Below are positions 17,968 through 26,510 of a stretch of 64,000 nucleotides of DNA, piece after piece. Under the pieces are notes generated by a model. That model saw only the letters and a list, made by a program, of their open reading frames with translations, searched no databases and was not told the DNA's origin. Source of the stretch: Planctomycetaceae bacterium. GTDB taxonomy: Bacteria; Planctomycetota; Planctomycetia; Pirellulales; Pirellulaceae. The stretch spans positions 434,001 to 498,000 of the forward strand of contig JACKHM010000005.1 of NCBI GenBank assembly GCA_020638995.1, read 5' to 3'. A program made the position numbers and the translations under genes. Every line of letters starts with the position of its first letter. Position 1 is the stretch's first letter.

Positions 17968-18000
17968 GGGCACGCCCATTCTCTAGCGATGGGCGTGCCC
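17968..18000 (+). terminator. Strong hairpin terminator after the cadherin gene
   Basis: A perfect 12-bp stem (17968-17979 with 17989-18000) with a 9-base loop lies 18 bases after the cadherin-gene stop. The sequence after it is not T-rich, so it may act as a processing or stability hairpin rather than a classical intrinsic terminator. Confidence 0.7.
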
Positions 18001-18564
18001 ACTAAAACGCGTCGGGCAGTCGAGAATGCCGCCGAGTTTTGCATCACCTCGGAGCGGCCAGACTCGCACAATTTCGGGCAATTCCCCCACGCTCCAGCAA
18101 CATCTCGGGCCGAAGAGAAGCGACTTTACGGCGCCGATTCCGCATAATCGGAACTTTCCATTCGATTTCCGCGTCCAACCGATACGGATTGGTCTATTCT
18201 CGTCGGAGATTTGATGCCGGTTTTCAGGTCGCAATTAAAATGTGAGGATTGGCCGACGCAATTTCAGCTGTCCAAACTTTGACATCTGGTCAAGCGAATC
18301 GTCCTCAGTAGGTATGGGCGTTCGCCAAAAATAGAAAAGGCAGGAAATTCGCGAAAAATGCTTCCACTCAGCCGCCACTGGGACTCTCCTTCGACTGCCG
18401 ATTCATTTGGGGCAATTTGCCACCGAAATCGAACCGGCGTTGCGGTTTTGTGGCAGAACTATCGCGTATGGAAGAGGAACAATAACAGCACATCGGCGAC
18501 CCCCGGAACGAGGCGGCATCAAGCCGCATAGTCGCAGAGCACGACGACTCTTGGACAAAATATC
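18001..18564. other. Intergenic region before the foldase-domain surface protein
   Basis: 564 bases with no protein-like reading frame. It includes a small inverted repeat, CCGATT-CCGCAT-AATCGG (near 18136-18153). No clear promoter or RNA gene is recognisable, although the promoter for the downstream 2068-codon gene should lie here. Confidence 0.4.
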
Positions 18565-21500
18565 ATGCAAAACAAGAACAAGCACAACAAACTCCGAACT
18601 TCGCTTAAATCCCGCACCTCCAGCAACCGCTGTCGAAGGAGACTTCTGCTGGAGTCGCTTGAACATCGCCTGGTGTTCGCGGGCGTGGCATCCTTGGTTG
18701 ATCCGGCTCTTACCGACGCCGACCTTTCTGCGGCCGCGGATAACGCCTCTTTCGCGCCGGCTCAATCCCCGACGCTGACGTCGATTCAAGCGGAAGGCGA
18801 AGGGACGATGTCGACCGCACGACTGACGATCTTCGCAAATCGTCAGCAGATTTCGGTTCCAGCAAACATAGGCGTCAAGGCAGACACTTCTACGACGGAC
18901 GTGTTTACTGATGCTGATGGCGTCTTGCAAAGCATGTCCAACGCAACCCTGGGCGACTTCTTTGACGTATGGCGCACCGATGCTGGCCTGGCAGGAAACA
19001 ACGCAGACGCCGTGCTAAGTGCCACTCAACTATTTTCAAACACCGCCGACACGTCGCATACCGTCCAAATGTTTGTCAATGGTCAAATCTCTGAGGAATT
19101 TGGCAGTCGTGTCCTGCAGGACGGAGACGAGATCATTTTGGTCTATGGTGCCGACCCGGTCGTGTCATTGAACACGAATTTCGGATCAATCGTGGTCGAA
19201 TTGTTCAACGACGAAACGCCGGGAACCGTCAACAACTTTTTGAACTACGTCAACGATGGTGACTACATCAACTCGTTTTTCCATCGTTCGGCTGATACAA
19301 GTGGCCACGACTTCGTAATTCAGGGTGGCGGCTTCAAAACGCCCTCAACCACATTCACAAGCACTTCACAGTTCACCAGCGTCCCAACCGACTCACCGAT
19401 CCAGAACGAGCCTGGCATCTCGAATGTTCGGGGCACCATCGCGATGGCAAAGACCAGTGACCCGAACAGCGCGACGAGTCAGTTTTTTGTGAACCTTCAT
19501 GACGACAACACTTTCCTTGATAGCACCACAAACAGTGGTGGCTTCACCGTATTCGGACATGTGCTCGACCTTCTTTCTTCGGACGAGATTGCGGCGTTGC
19601 CAACAAGGGCTGAGGTCTCGCCCTATGGTGAATTGCCTGTCAGTTCCGATAATCAGTTGGTCGTAATTCAATCGATTGTGGGACGTGGTGAAATCTCGGG
19701 AATTCACTTCAACGACGCGAATCAGAACGGGTCACTCGACCCCGGTGAAACAGCGATCGCAGGCGCGACGATTTATATCGACGCCAATAACAACGGAACG
19801 CTTGATTCCGGCGAGTTGGCTACAGCAACCGATGCCAGCGGTCGCTACCTGTTTCAACTCGATCCCGGCAGCTATACGGTGCGTGCTGAGTTTGATTCGG
19901 CATTGAACTTGACGACACCTTCTGACTCCGATGCATACTCGGTGACCGTCCAGATTGGGCGTGAAGCCGCGGCCCGTGATTTCGGCGTTGCCGCGATTGA
20001 CGATACGCCCGTCACGCAACCTAACACGTATTCCGTGAACGAAGACGCAGTTCTGACCGTGACCGCTACCAATGGCGTGCTGGCAAATGACACAAGCCAA
20101 ACGAGCGGAGCGCTGACTGCGACGGTCAATACGCAGCCCGCAAACGGCTCGCTCACATTGAACAGTGATGGGGCATTCACCTACACACCAACGGCGAATT
20201 TCTTTGGTACCGACACATTCACCTACATCGCGTCGGACGGTACGAACCAGAGCAGTCCGACTACCGTCACCGTGACCATCAACGCTCAACCCGACTCGCC
20301 AGTTGCGGTCGCAGATAGCATCACGTTAAGCAACTCGCGAACGCCACAAACACTCAACTTGACGGGCAACGACACGTCGGCGCCAGACGACGTACAAACG
20401 CTAACGGTGACAAACGTCACACAAGGCACTGCGGGTGGAACGGTAACCTTGAACAACGGTGCCGTAACCTACCTTGCGCCGGAAGGCTTCGTCGGAACAG
20501 ACACTTTTTCTTACACGATTCAAGACACCGATGGATTGAACAGTTCGGCGACTGCCACGATCAACGTGACGGAGGTTGCCGATAACAGCTTGTCCGGCTT
20601 CGTCTACATCGACGTCGACCGAAACGGATTGCGTGAGACTGGAGAGGCAGGAGTGCCTGGTGTGCAAATCACGCTGACCGGCGCTGGGATTACGCAATCG
20701 ATCCTAACCAACGCCAATGGTGCCTACTCGTTCACCAATCTGCCTGCCGGAACGTATCAACTCGTCGAGCGTCAACCGACGGCATTGCTCGATCGCGACG
20801 AATCGACCACCGTTCCTAACGCAGTCGTTAGCGATGACCAGATCTCCATGATCGTTTTGGATGGCGGAGAAGATTTTGCAGAGAACAACTTTGGCGAACT
20901 CGGGATTGAATCGCAATACATCTCTATCGCCTGGTTCTTTGCCAAGTCCGAGACGCCGGACGTCATGTTTCGAGAGACCGTCGCCATGGCGGAAGAAATG
21001 GCCGGCAACATGTCGTTGGCCAATACGATTCGAGCCGGCGGCACCGAAGTGCCCGACGCATCAAACTCGGCTCCCATCGCGAATCCCAATTCCTACAGCG
21101 TCGACGAGAACGGAATTCTGACGGTCGCCGTCGCATCAGGCGTTCTGAACAACGATACGGACATCGACGGTGATTCGCTAACCGCAGTCGTCGTCGCACA
21201 GCCGAGTAACGGCACATTGAGCTTCAGCGGCAACGGGTCGTTCACCTATACACCAACCGCCGACTTCTTTGGTACGGACTCATTCACGTATCGCGCGAGT
21301 GATGGCACCGACCTGTCGAACACCGCGACTGTCACCATCACGGTGAACGCAGTCGACTCGACCAACACATTTACAGTGGCCGAGAACAGCACGGCAGGCA
21401 CCATTGTTGGGACGGTGACTCCTGAAGGAGAGTTAGGCAACACCATCGTCTTTGACATCAATGATCCGAGCATCGACTCGTTGCTGGAAATCGCGGCAGA

Positions 21501-24500
21501 CGATCACTTCCTAGGCGACCCTTCGGCATCCGTTGTGCTGGTCGAGTACATGGACCTCTCGTGCCCGCATTGTGCGGACATCTATCCCGTCATTGAGCAA
21601 CTCGAATCCGATTTCGCCGGAGAACTGCTCGTCGTCCGTAGGCATCTGCTGTTGTTCAATTCGACGACGAACACGACGGTCTTTCCAAACAGTTTGGCGG
21701 CCGCGCGTGTATCCGAAGCCGCGGCGCGTCAAGGGATGTTCAACGAGATGGTCGACTTGCTCTTCACGAATCAATCAGATTGGAACGCAGCTTCTGACCC
21801 GACGACGTTCTTCAACCAATACGCCCAGCAACTCGGTTTGAACATGACTCAGTTTGCGAGCGACCAGGCAGATCCCGCGATCGATGCCAGAATCCAGCGA
21901 GACCGCGATGCCGCCGCCAGCCTTGGAATTAGTTCAACGCCTTCCTTCTTTATCGACGGTGCGTCAACTCCCAACCCTGGTACGATCGATGCCTTTACTC
22001 CGCTGATCCAGAACGAACTCGATGCAAATAGTGATACCTTCCGGCTGAATCGAGAAACCGGACAAATCACTGTGCGCGACAGCGCAGCACTCGATTTCGA
22101 GACGACGCCCAGCTTTTCGCTGACCGTCAATGCCATCGGGTTAAATGGCTCGAGTTCGCAAGTTAGTGTCCGCATTGATCTGACCAATGTAAATGATGCT
22201 ACACCGGTCAGTGCTCCGGACAGCTATTCGGTGAACGAGAACAGCACGCTCACCGTAGCTACTGCGCTCGGCGTGCTGAATAACGATACCGATGGCGATG
22301 GTGATTCCCTAACGGCTCAACAAGTTGCTGCACCAACCAACGGCTCGCTATCACTCAACTCCGATGGTTCGTTCAGCTATACACCAAACACGAACTTCAA
22401 CGGAACGGATAGCTTTACCTACTCGGCGACGGACGGCACACTAACCTCGACCGCGACGACCGTCACGATCACCGTCAATGCCATTGACAGTGCACCGTTA
22501 ACTTCGGTCGATGACTACACGCTCGACGAGGACAACAGCCTGACCGTGACGGCCGCCAACGGCGTGCTGAAAAACGATAGCGACCCGGAAGGCGCGACGC
22601 TCACAGCCATCCTGGTCGAAGCACCGGAACACGGTACCATTTCGCTAAACGCCGATGGATCGTTCACTTATACACCGGTCGCCAATTTTAGCGCGACCGA
22701 TGCCTTCACTTACCGAGCCAGTGACGGCGCGTTGAGCTCAGGCGAGACGACTGTCACCTTACTGGTTCAAGGCCAGGAAGACACACCGGTGGCCGTACTA
22801 GATGCTTACAGCGTCAACCAGGCAAGCATTTTGAATGTTACGACCGCAAACGGGGTGTTGAAGAACGACACCGACGCTGATGCCGACCCGCTAACCGCGA
22901 TGTTAGTCAGTGCTCCTCAGAACGGCACCCTATCGCTCAATGCGAACGGCTCGTTTGTCTATGAACCGGACAATTCCTTTGTCGGTACAGATACGTTCAC
23001 CTACCAAGCGAATGACGGCTTCTTTGCCTCGAACACCGTCACGGTCACCATCACGGTCAACGACATCAACATCGCCCCAGGCGCTGCGGCTGATGATTAC
23101 GCGGTCGTCGAAGACAATGTCTTGACAGTGAGCGCCGTCGACGGGTTGTTGGTCAACGACAACGATCCTGATAATGACGCGCTCACGATATCCATCACCA
23201 GTGATGTCATGCATGGCCAGTTAACATTGCAGAATGACGGCTCGTTTACTTATACCCCGGACGCTGACTTCAGCGGCACCGACACGTTCACTTATCGTCT
23301 GAACGATGGATCGCTCGACTCAAATACGGCTCTTGTAACGATACTCGTGAGCGGCACCAATGACTTGCCGATCGCAACCGCAGACCAATTCACGGTGCCA
23401 GTGGACGGCAGCTTGGTCGTCGAAACGGCCAATGGTGTTTTGAGTAACGATACCGATGCCGACGGCGATAACCTTACGGCTACTATCGTAAGCAGCACAA
23501 GTAACGGGACGCTGTCGTTCCAGTCAGACGGATCGTTCACCTATACGCCTGACGCAACGTATCACGGCTTTGATTCCTTCACTTATACTGCTGCCGACGG
23601 CGTGGGGGCATCCGCCGAAACGACTGTCTCTATCTCCGTAAACACCATCGCCGACACATCGGTAGATGCTTACTCCGTCAACGAAGACCAAGTTCTGACT
23701 GTGGACATCTCGACGGGGGTACTCAATAACGACTCCGATGTCGATGGCGACACACTGACGGCAATGATCGCGACCGCACCAGCCAACGGCATCGCGGCGA
23801 TGAATGCAGATGGTTCGTTCCAATATCAACCGGACGATAATTTCAACGGAACCGACAGCTTTACTTACGTCGTGAACGACGGTTTTGGGAATTCGGCTTC
23901 CACGACTGTCACGATAACGGTGATCCCGCAAGCCGACGCCCCCGTGGCGGAGGACGATGGGTTCACGACGGTGGTAGATGCGGCATTGACGATTGGCGCC
24001 GCAAACGGAGTCAGTGCCAACGATACCGATGTTGATGGTGATTCTCTCAGCGTCATATTGCAAAACTCTCCCGCTAACGGATCGATTGTGTTGAATGGTG
24101 ACGGTTCATTTACCTATACACCAAACAGCGGTTTTACCGGCGTCGATAGCTTCACCTACACAACCAGTGATGGCACGTTGTCCTCTGCACCGGCAACCGT
24201 GATGATTACGGTTGCCCAGAGCGACCTTGTCAGGATACGGCTCGAGGCTGCCGCCTCCGATGGCACTCCGATTGACGCCATCAGCGTCGGTCAAAGCTTT
24301 GTCGTGAATGCCTACGTCGAAGATCTTCGCGGCACACCACAGGGCGTATTCGCAGGCTACCTCGACGTCATGTACGACTCCGCACTTGCCGCAGTCAACG
24401 GCACGATCAGCTATTCTTCTGTCTTCGCGAATGGTCGTAGTGGCAGCACGACAACGCCGGGACTGATCGACGAAGTCGGCGCTTTCACCCAGTCCACTCT

Positions 24501-24771
24501 TGGTGGCGGCGAAGCGTTGCTGTTCAGCGTTCCAATGATCGCGAATGCAGTCGGTACACTTGAACTCATCCCGGATGCGGCTGATCAATTCCCTGCCCAC
24601 GACACATTGCTACACGGCATCAATACGGCGATTCCAATTGGACTACTGGATTTCGTTTCAGATACGATTGCGATTACTGCCGCCAACGGCGAAGGGGAAG
24701 GCAGTTCACTCGCCACGTATGCCGCGAATGCCGATCAAGCGTTTGCCACGGAGGAGAATTGGCGTATGTAG
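18565..24771 (+). CDS. Giant surface protein with cyclophilin and DsbA-like foldase domains
   Basis: 2068 aa. The LEPR-XLL-like leader is LLESLEHRLVFAG (about residues 29-41). A small domain (about 85-195) precedes a cyclophilin PPIase (199-335) with FHR, FVIQGGGF and SATSQFFVNL, so the catalytic Arg, Phe and Gln positions are kept. SdrD_B-like domains lie at about 372-475 and 674-780. About ten Ig/VCBS-like repeats (NGVLxNDTD, GSFTYTPxxxFxGTDSFTY) fill most of the rest. Residues about 972-1150 are a DsbA-like thioredoxin fold with CPHC (1000-1003) and the cis-Pro loop STPSFF (Pro1126). It is flanked by the two halves of a cadherin-like domain. A cohesin-like domain (about 1885-2035) and a DQAFATEENW tail close the protein. 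The CPHC pair are the only cysteines after the leader. Confidence 0.87.
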   Translation: MQNKNKHNKLRTSLKSRTSSNRCRRRLLLESLEHRLVFAGVASLVDPALTDADLSAAADNASFAPAQSPTLTSIQAEGEGTMSTARLTIFANRQQISVPANIGVKADTSTTDVFTDADGVLQSMSNATLGDFFDVWRTDAGLAGNNADAVLSATQLFSNTADTSHTVQMFVNGQISEEFGSRVLQDGDEIILVYGADPVVSLNTNFGSIVVELFNDETPGTVNNFLNYVNDGDYINSFFHRSADTSGHDFVIQGGGFKTPSTTFTSTSQFTSVPTDSPIQNEPGISNVRGTIAMAKTSDPNSATSQFFVNLHDDNTFLDSTTNSGGFTVFGHVLDLLSSDEIAALPTRAEVSPYGELPVSSDNQLVVIQSIVGRGEISGIHFNDANQNGSLDPGETAIAGATIYIDANNNGTLDSGELATATDASGRYLFQLDPGSYTVRAEFDSALNLTTPSDSDAYSVTVQIGREAAARDFGVAAIDDTPVTQPNTYSVNEDAVLTVTATNGVLANDTSQTSGALTATVNTQPANGSLTLNSDGAFTYTPTANFFGTDTFTYIASDGTNQSSPTTVTVTINAQPDSPVAVADSITLSNSRTPQTLNLTGNDTSAPDDVQTLTVTNVTQGTAGGTVTLNNGAVTYLAPEGFVGTDTFSYTIQDTDGLNSSATATINVTEVADNSLSGFVYIDVDRNGLRETGEAGVPGVQITLTGAGITQSILTNANGAYSFTNLPAGTYQLVERQPTALLDRDESTTVPNAVVSDDQISMIVLDGGEDFAENNFGELGIESQYISIAWFFAKSETPDVMFRETVAMAEEMAGNMSLANTIRAGGTEVPDASNSAPIANPNSYSVDENGILTVAVASGVLNNDTDIDGDSLTAVVVAQPSNGTLSFSGNGSFTYTPTADFFGTDSFTYRASDGTDLSNTATVTITVNAVDSTNTFTVAENSTAGTIVGTVTPEGELGNTIVFDINDPSIDSLLEIAADDHFLGDPSASVVLVEYMDLSCPHCADIYPVIEQLESDFAGELLVVRRHLLLFNSTTNTTVFPNSLAAARVSEAAARQGMFNEMVDLLFTNQSDWNAASDPTTFFNQYAQQLGLNMTQFASDQADPAIDARIQRDRDAAASLGISSTPSFFIDGASTPNPGTIDAFTPLIQNELDANSDTFRLNRETGQITVRDSAALDFETTPSFSLTVNAIGLNGSSSQVSVRIDLTNVNDATPVSAPDSYSVNENSTLTVATALGVLNNDTDGDGDSLTAQQVAAPTNGSLSLNSDGSFSYTPNTNFNGTDSFTYSATDGTLTSTATTVTITVNAIDSAPLTSVDDYTLDEDNSLTVTAANGVLKNDSDPEGATLTAILVEAPEHGTISLNADGSFTYTPVANFSATDAFTYRASDGALSSGETTVTLLVQGQEDTPVAVLDAYSVNQASILNVTTANGVLKNDTDADADPLTAMLVSAPQNGTLSLNANGSFVYEPDNSFVGTDTFTYQANDGFFASNTVTVTITVNDINIAPGAAADDYAVVEDNVLTVSAVDGLLVNDNDPDNDALTISITSDVMHGQLTLQNDGSFTYTPDADFSGTDTFTYRLNDGSLDSNTALVTILVSGTNDLPIATADQFTVPVDGSLVVETANGVLSNDTDADGDNLTATIVSSTSNGTLSFQSDGSFTYTPDATYHGFDSFTYTAADGVGASAETTVSISVNTIADTSVDAYSVNEDQVLTVDISTGVLNNDSDVDGDTLTAMIATAPANGIAAMNADGSFQYQPDDNFNGTDSFTYVVNDGFGNSASTTVTITVIPQADAPVAEDDGFTTVVDAALTIGAANGVSANDTDVDGDSLSVILQNSPANGSIVLNGDGSFTYTPNSGFTGVDSFTYTTSDGTLSSAPATVMITVAQSDLVRIRLEAAASDGTPIDAISVGQSFVVNAYVEDLRGTPQGVFAGYLDVMYDSALAAVNGTISYSSVFANGRSGSTTTPGLIDEVGAFTQSTLGGGEALLFSVPMIANAVGTLELIPDAADQFPAHDTLLHGINTAIPIGLLDFVSDTIAITAANGEGEGSSLATYAANADQAFATEENWRM

Positions 24772-24879
24772 ACGCTGGTCGGTAACCTAAACCGCCTCGG
24801 AAGGTTATGTGTGGCGTCATGGGGCTGAAATTGAACCCCAGCGACAGCCGAATTGGGAGCCCCCCGCGGAGTCACCACC

Positions 24880-25335
24880 GTGCCATCGATCCTAAGAAAT
24901 ATACTGGCCGTTATCGCAGGTTTCTTTGTAGGGAGCGCGGTCAACATGACCATAGTCTCCGTCGGGCCGATGGTGATTCCAGCCCCCGAGGGCGTCGAGT
25001 TCTCCACCGTCGACAAATTTGCAGAAAACCTCAAGCTCCTCAAGCCGATCAACTTCATCGCACCCTGGCTGGCTCACGCGATGGGCACGCTTATCGGCGC
25101 ATTCGTTGCCGCGAAAATCGCGGCGAGCCACAAGATGAAGTTCGCGATGGGGATTAGTACGTTTTTCCTGCTAGGAGGCGTCATGATGGTGTCAATGTTC
25201 GGCGGGCCCATATGGTTCGCAGTCTTGGACTTACTCGGCGCTTATCTGCCCATGGGATACCTCGGCGCCATCTTGGGCGGAGCAACTGTTCCAATTGTTT
25301 CCCAGGGCCATGGTCGATTTCCACAGGATCAATAA
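24880..25335 (+). CDS. Small four-helix membrane protein of unknown function
   Basis: About 151 aa with four hydrophobic segments: ILAVIAGFFVGSAVNMTIV, the helix beginning FIAPWLAHAMGTLIGAFVA, the one beginning FAMGISTFFLLGGVMMVSM, and YLPMGYLGAILGGATVPIV. The first helix is followed by GPMVIPAPEGV, a short periplasmic or cytoplasmic loop. I chose the GTG at 24880 because GGAG lies about nine bases upstream; the frame also has a TTG at 24853. I recall similar uncharacterised proteins in other bacteria but cannot name a family or function. It stands between the surface-protein gene and phoH, with gaps on both sides. Confidence 0.65.
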   Translation: MPSILRNILAVIAGFFVGSAVNMTIVSVGPMVIPAPEGVEFSTVDKFAENLKLLKPINFIAPWLAHAMGTLIGAFVAAKIAASHKMKFAMGISTFFLLGGVMMVSMFGGPIWFAVLDLLGAYLPMGYLGAILGGATVPIVSQGHGRFPQDQ

Positions 25336-25544
25336 TCGATGGACAGTAGAACACGCAGCATCGTCACAGCCCGCCCCAATCGCCGCCTCTTGTCGAAGAA
25401 ACGCGACTAATTAAGTTGCCTTACACACACGCTTTATGTCGATCGGGCGAACTCCAGGTAGTCTACCGCGTCAAAGATTTACTATAGTTGTGTAACAGAG
25501 AAGCCTTGGGCAATCGTTGCGGCGACAAAAAATCGCCGTTCATT

Positions 25545-26504
25545 ATGTGTGAAGCCACTTTATCGCTGGTCGAACCTCAACTAGTCCTGTCGCTGTTTGG
25601 CGCGCGCGACCAGCATCTGCGCGTTGTACGTGATGCTTTGGGGGTAAAGATCGCTCATCGAGACGGAGAGGTCCACGTATCTGGAGACGAAGTGGGCGTC
25701 TCGCGGGCCACCGAAGTGCTCGAACACCTTAAGGACTTGGTTGAGCGCCGCGGGATGGTGACGCAGGACGACGTCCTAGAAGTCCTCGCGCGCGTGAATG
25801 GAAATAGGCAACTACATCGCAAGGACCCGATTGAAGTCATCAATGCGGGTCGGTCGATCAAGGCGCGGTCAGCAGGACAAGCACACTATATCGACGCGAT
25901 TCGTCAACACGATATTACGATCGCTATCGGACCGGCAGGGTCGGGGAAGACTTATTTGGCTGTTGCTCTGGCAGTCGAAGCTTTGAAACGCCGCGCGATT
26001 CGCAAGATCGTGCTCGTGCGGCCGGCGGTCGAGGCCGGCGAGAGTCTGGGCTTTCTGCCGGGAGACTTGCAGGCCAAGATCAATCCCTATTTGCGTCCGT
26101 TGCTCGATGCGTTGCACGAGATGATCGACTACGACCAAATCAGACAGTTTATGGCCGAAGATGTAATCGAGGTGATCCCACTGGCATACATGCGGGGGCG
26201 GACCCTGAACGAAGCCTTTATTATTTTGGACGAAGCGCAAAACACGACTATCGCGCAAATGAAGATGTTCTTGACGCGTATGGGTGAAGGTTCCAAGATC
26301 GTCATCGCAGGTGACACGACCCAGGTCGACTTGCCATCCCATGCTAAGAGCGGTCTGATGGATGCCATGTCTCGGCTGCATGCAATCAAGGGAATCGCCC
26401 AGATCCGACTCACGAAGGCTGACATCGTGCGTCATCGTCTGGTCCAGGCAATTGTGCAGGCATACGACGAGACCGAGCCGCGGACAAAAAAAACACGGCG
26501 ATAG
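25545..26504 (+). CDS. phoH: PhoH-family ATPase
   Basis: Cytoplasmic P-loop ATPase, often linked to RNA or ribosome metabolism. About 319 aa from the ATG at 25545. An N-terminal KH-like region (about 1-80) is followed by Walker A GPAGSGKTYLA and Walker B AFIILDEAQNTT, with the PhoH signature VRPAVEAGESLGFLPGD and AGDTTQVDLP. An upstream TTG at 25488 would add 19 residues with no family similarity and overlaps a TACTAT-like -10 element, so the ATG is preferred. It heads the phoH-pgpH-ybeY-CNNM cluster, an order conserved in many bacteria; pgpH begins six bases after its stop. Confidence 0.93.
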   Translation: MCEATLSLVEPQLVLSLFGARDQHLRVVRDALGVKIAHRDGEVHVSGDEVGVSRATEVLEHLKDLVERRGMVTQDDVLEVLARVNGNRQLHRKDPIEVINAGRSIKARSAGQAHYIDAIRQHDITIAIGPAGSGKTYLAVALAVEALKRRAIRKIVLVRPAVEAGESLGFLPGDLQAKINPYLRPLLDALHEMIDYDQIRQFMAEDVIEVIPLAYMRGRTLNEAFIILDEAQNTTIAQMKMFLTRMGEGSKIVIAGDTTQVDLPSHAKSGLMDAMSRLHAIKGIAQIRLTKADIVRHRLVQAIVQAYDETEPRTKKTRR

Positions 26505-26510
26505 ATACCT

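Noticed and set aside
12832..24771. Cellulosome of polysaccharide-degrading type
   Set aside because: Cohesin and dockerin-like modules are present but no glycoside hydrolase or carbohydrate-binding module was recognised.
24782..24808. GTAACCT/AGGTTAT hairpin after the 2068-codon gene
   Set aside because: Only seven pairs with a wobble, a 13-base loop and no T-run; too weak to call a terminator.
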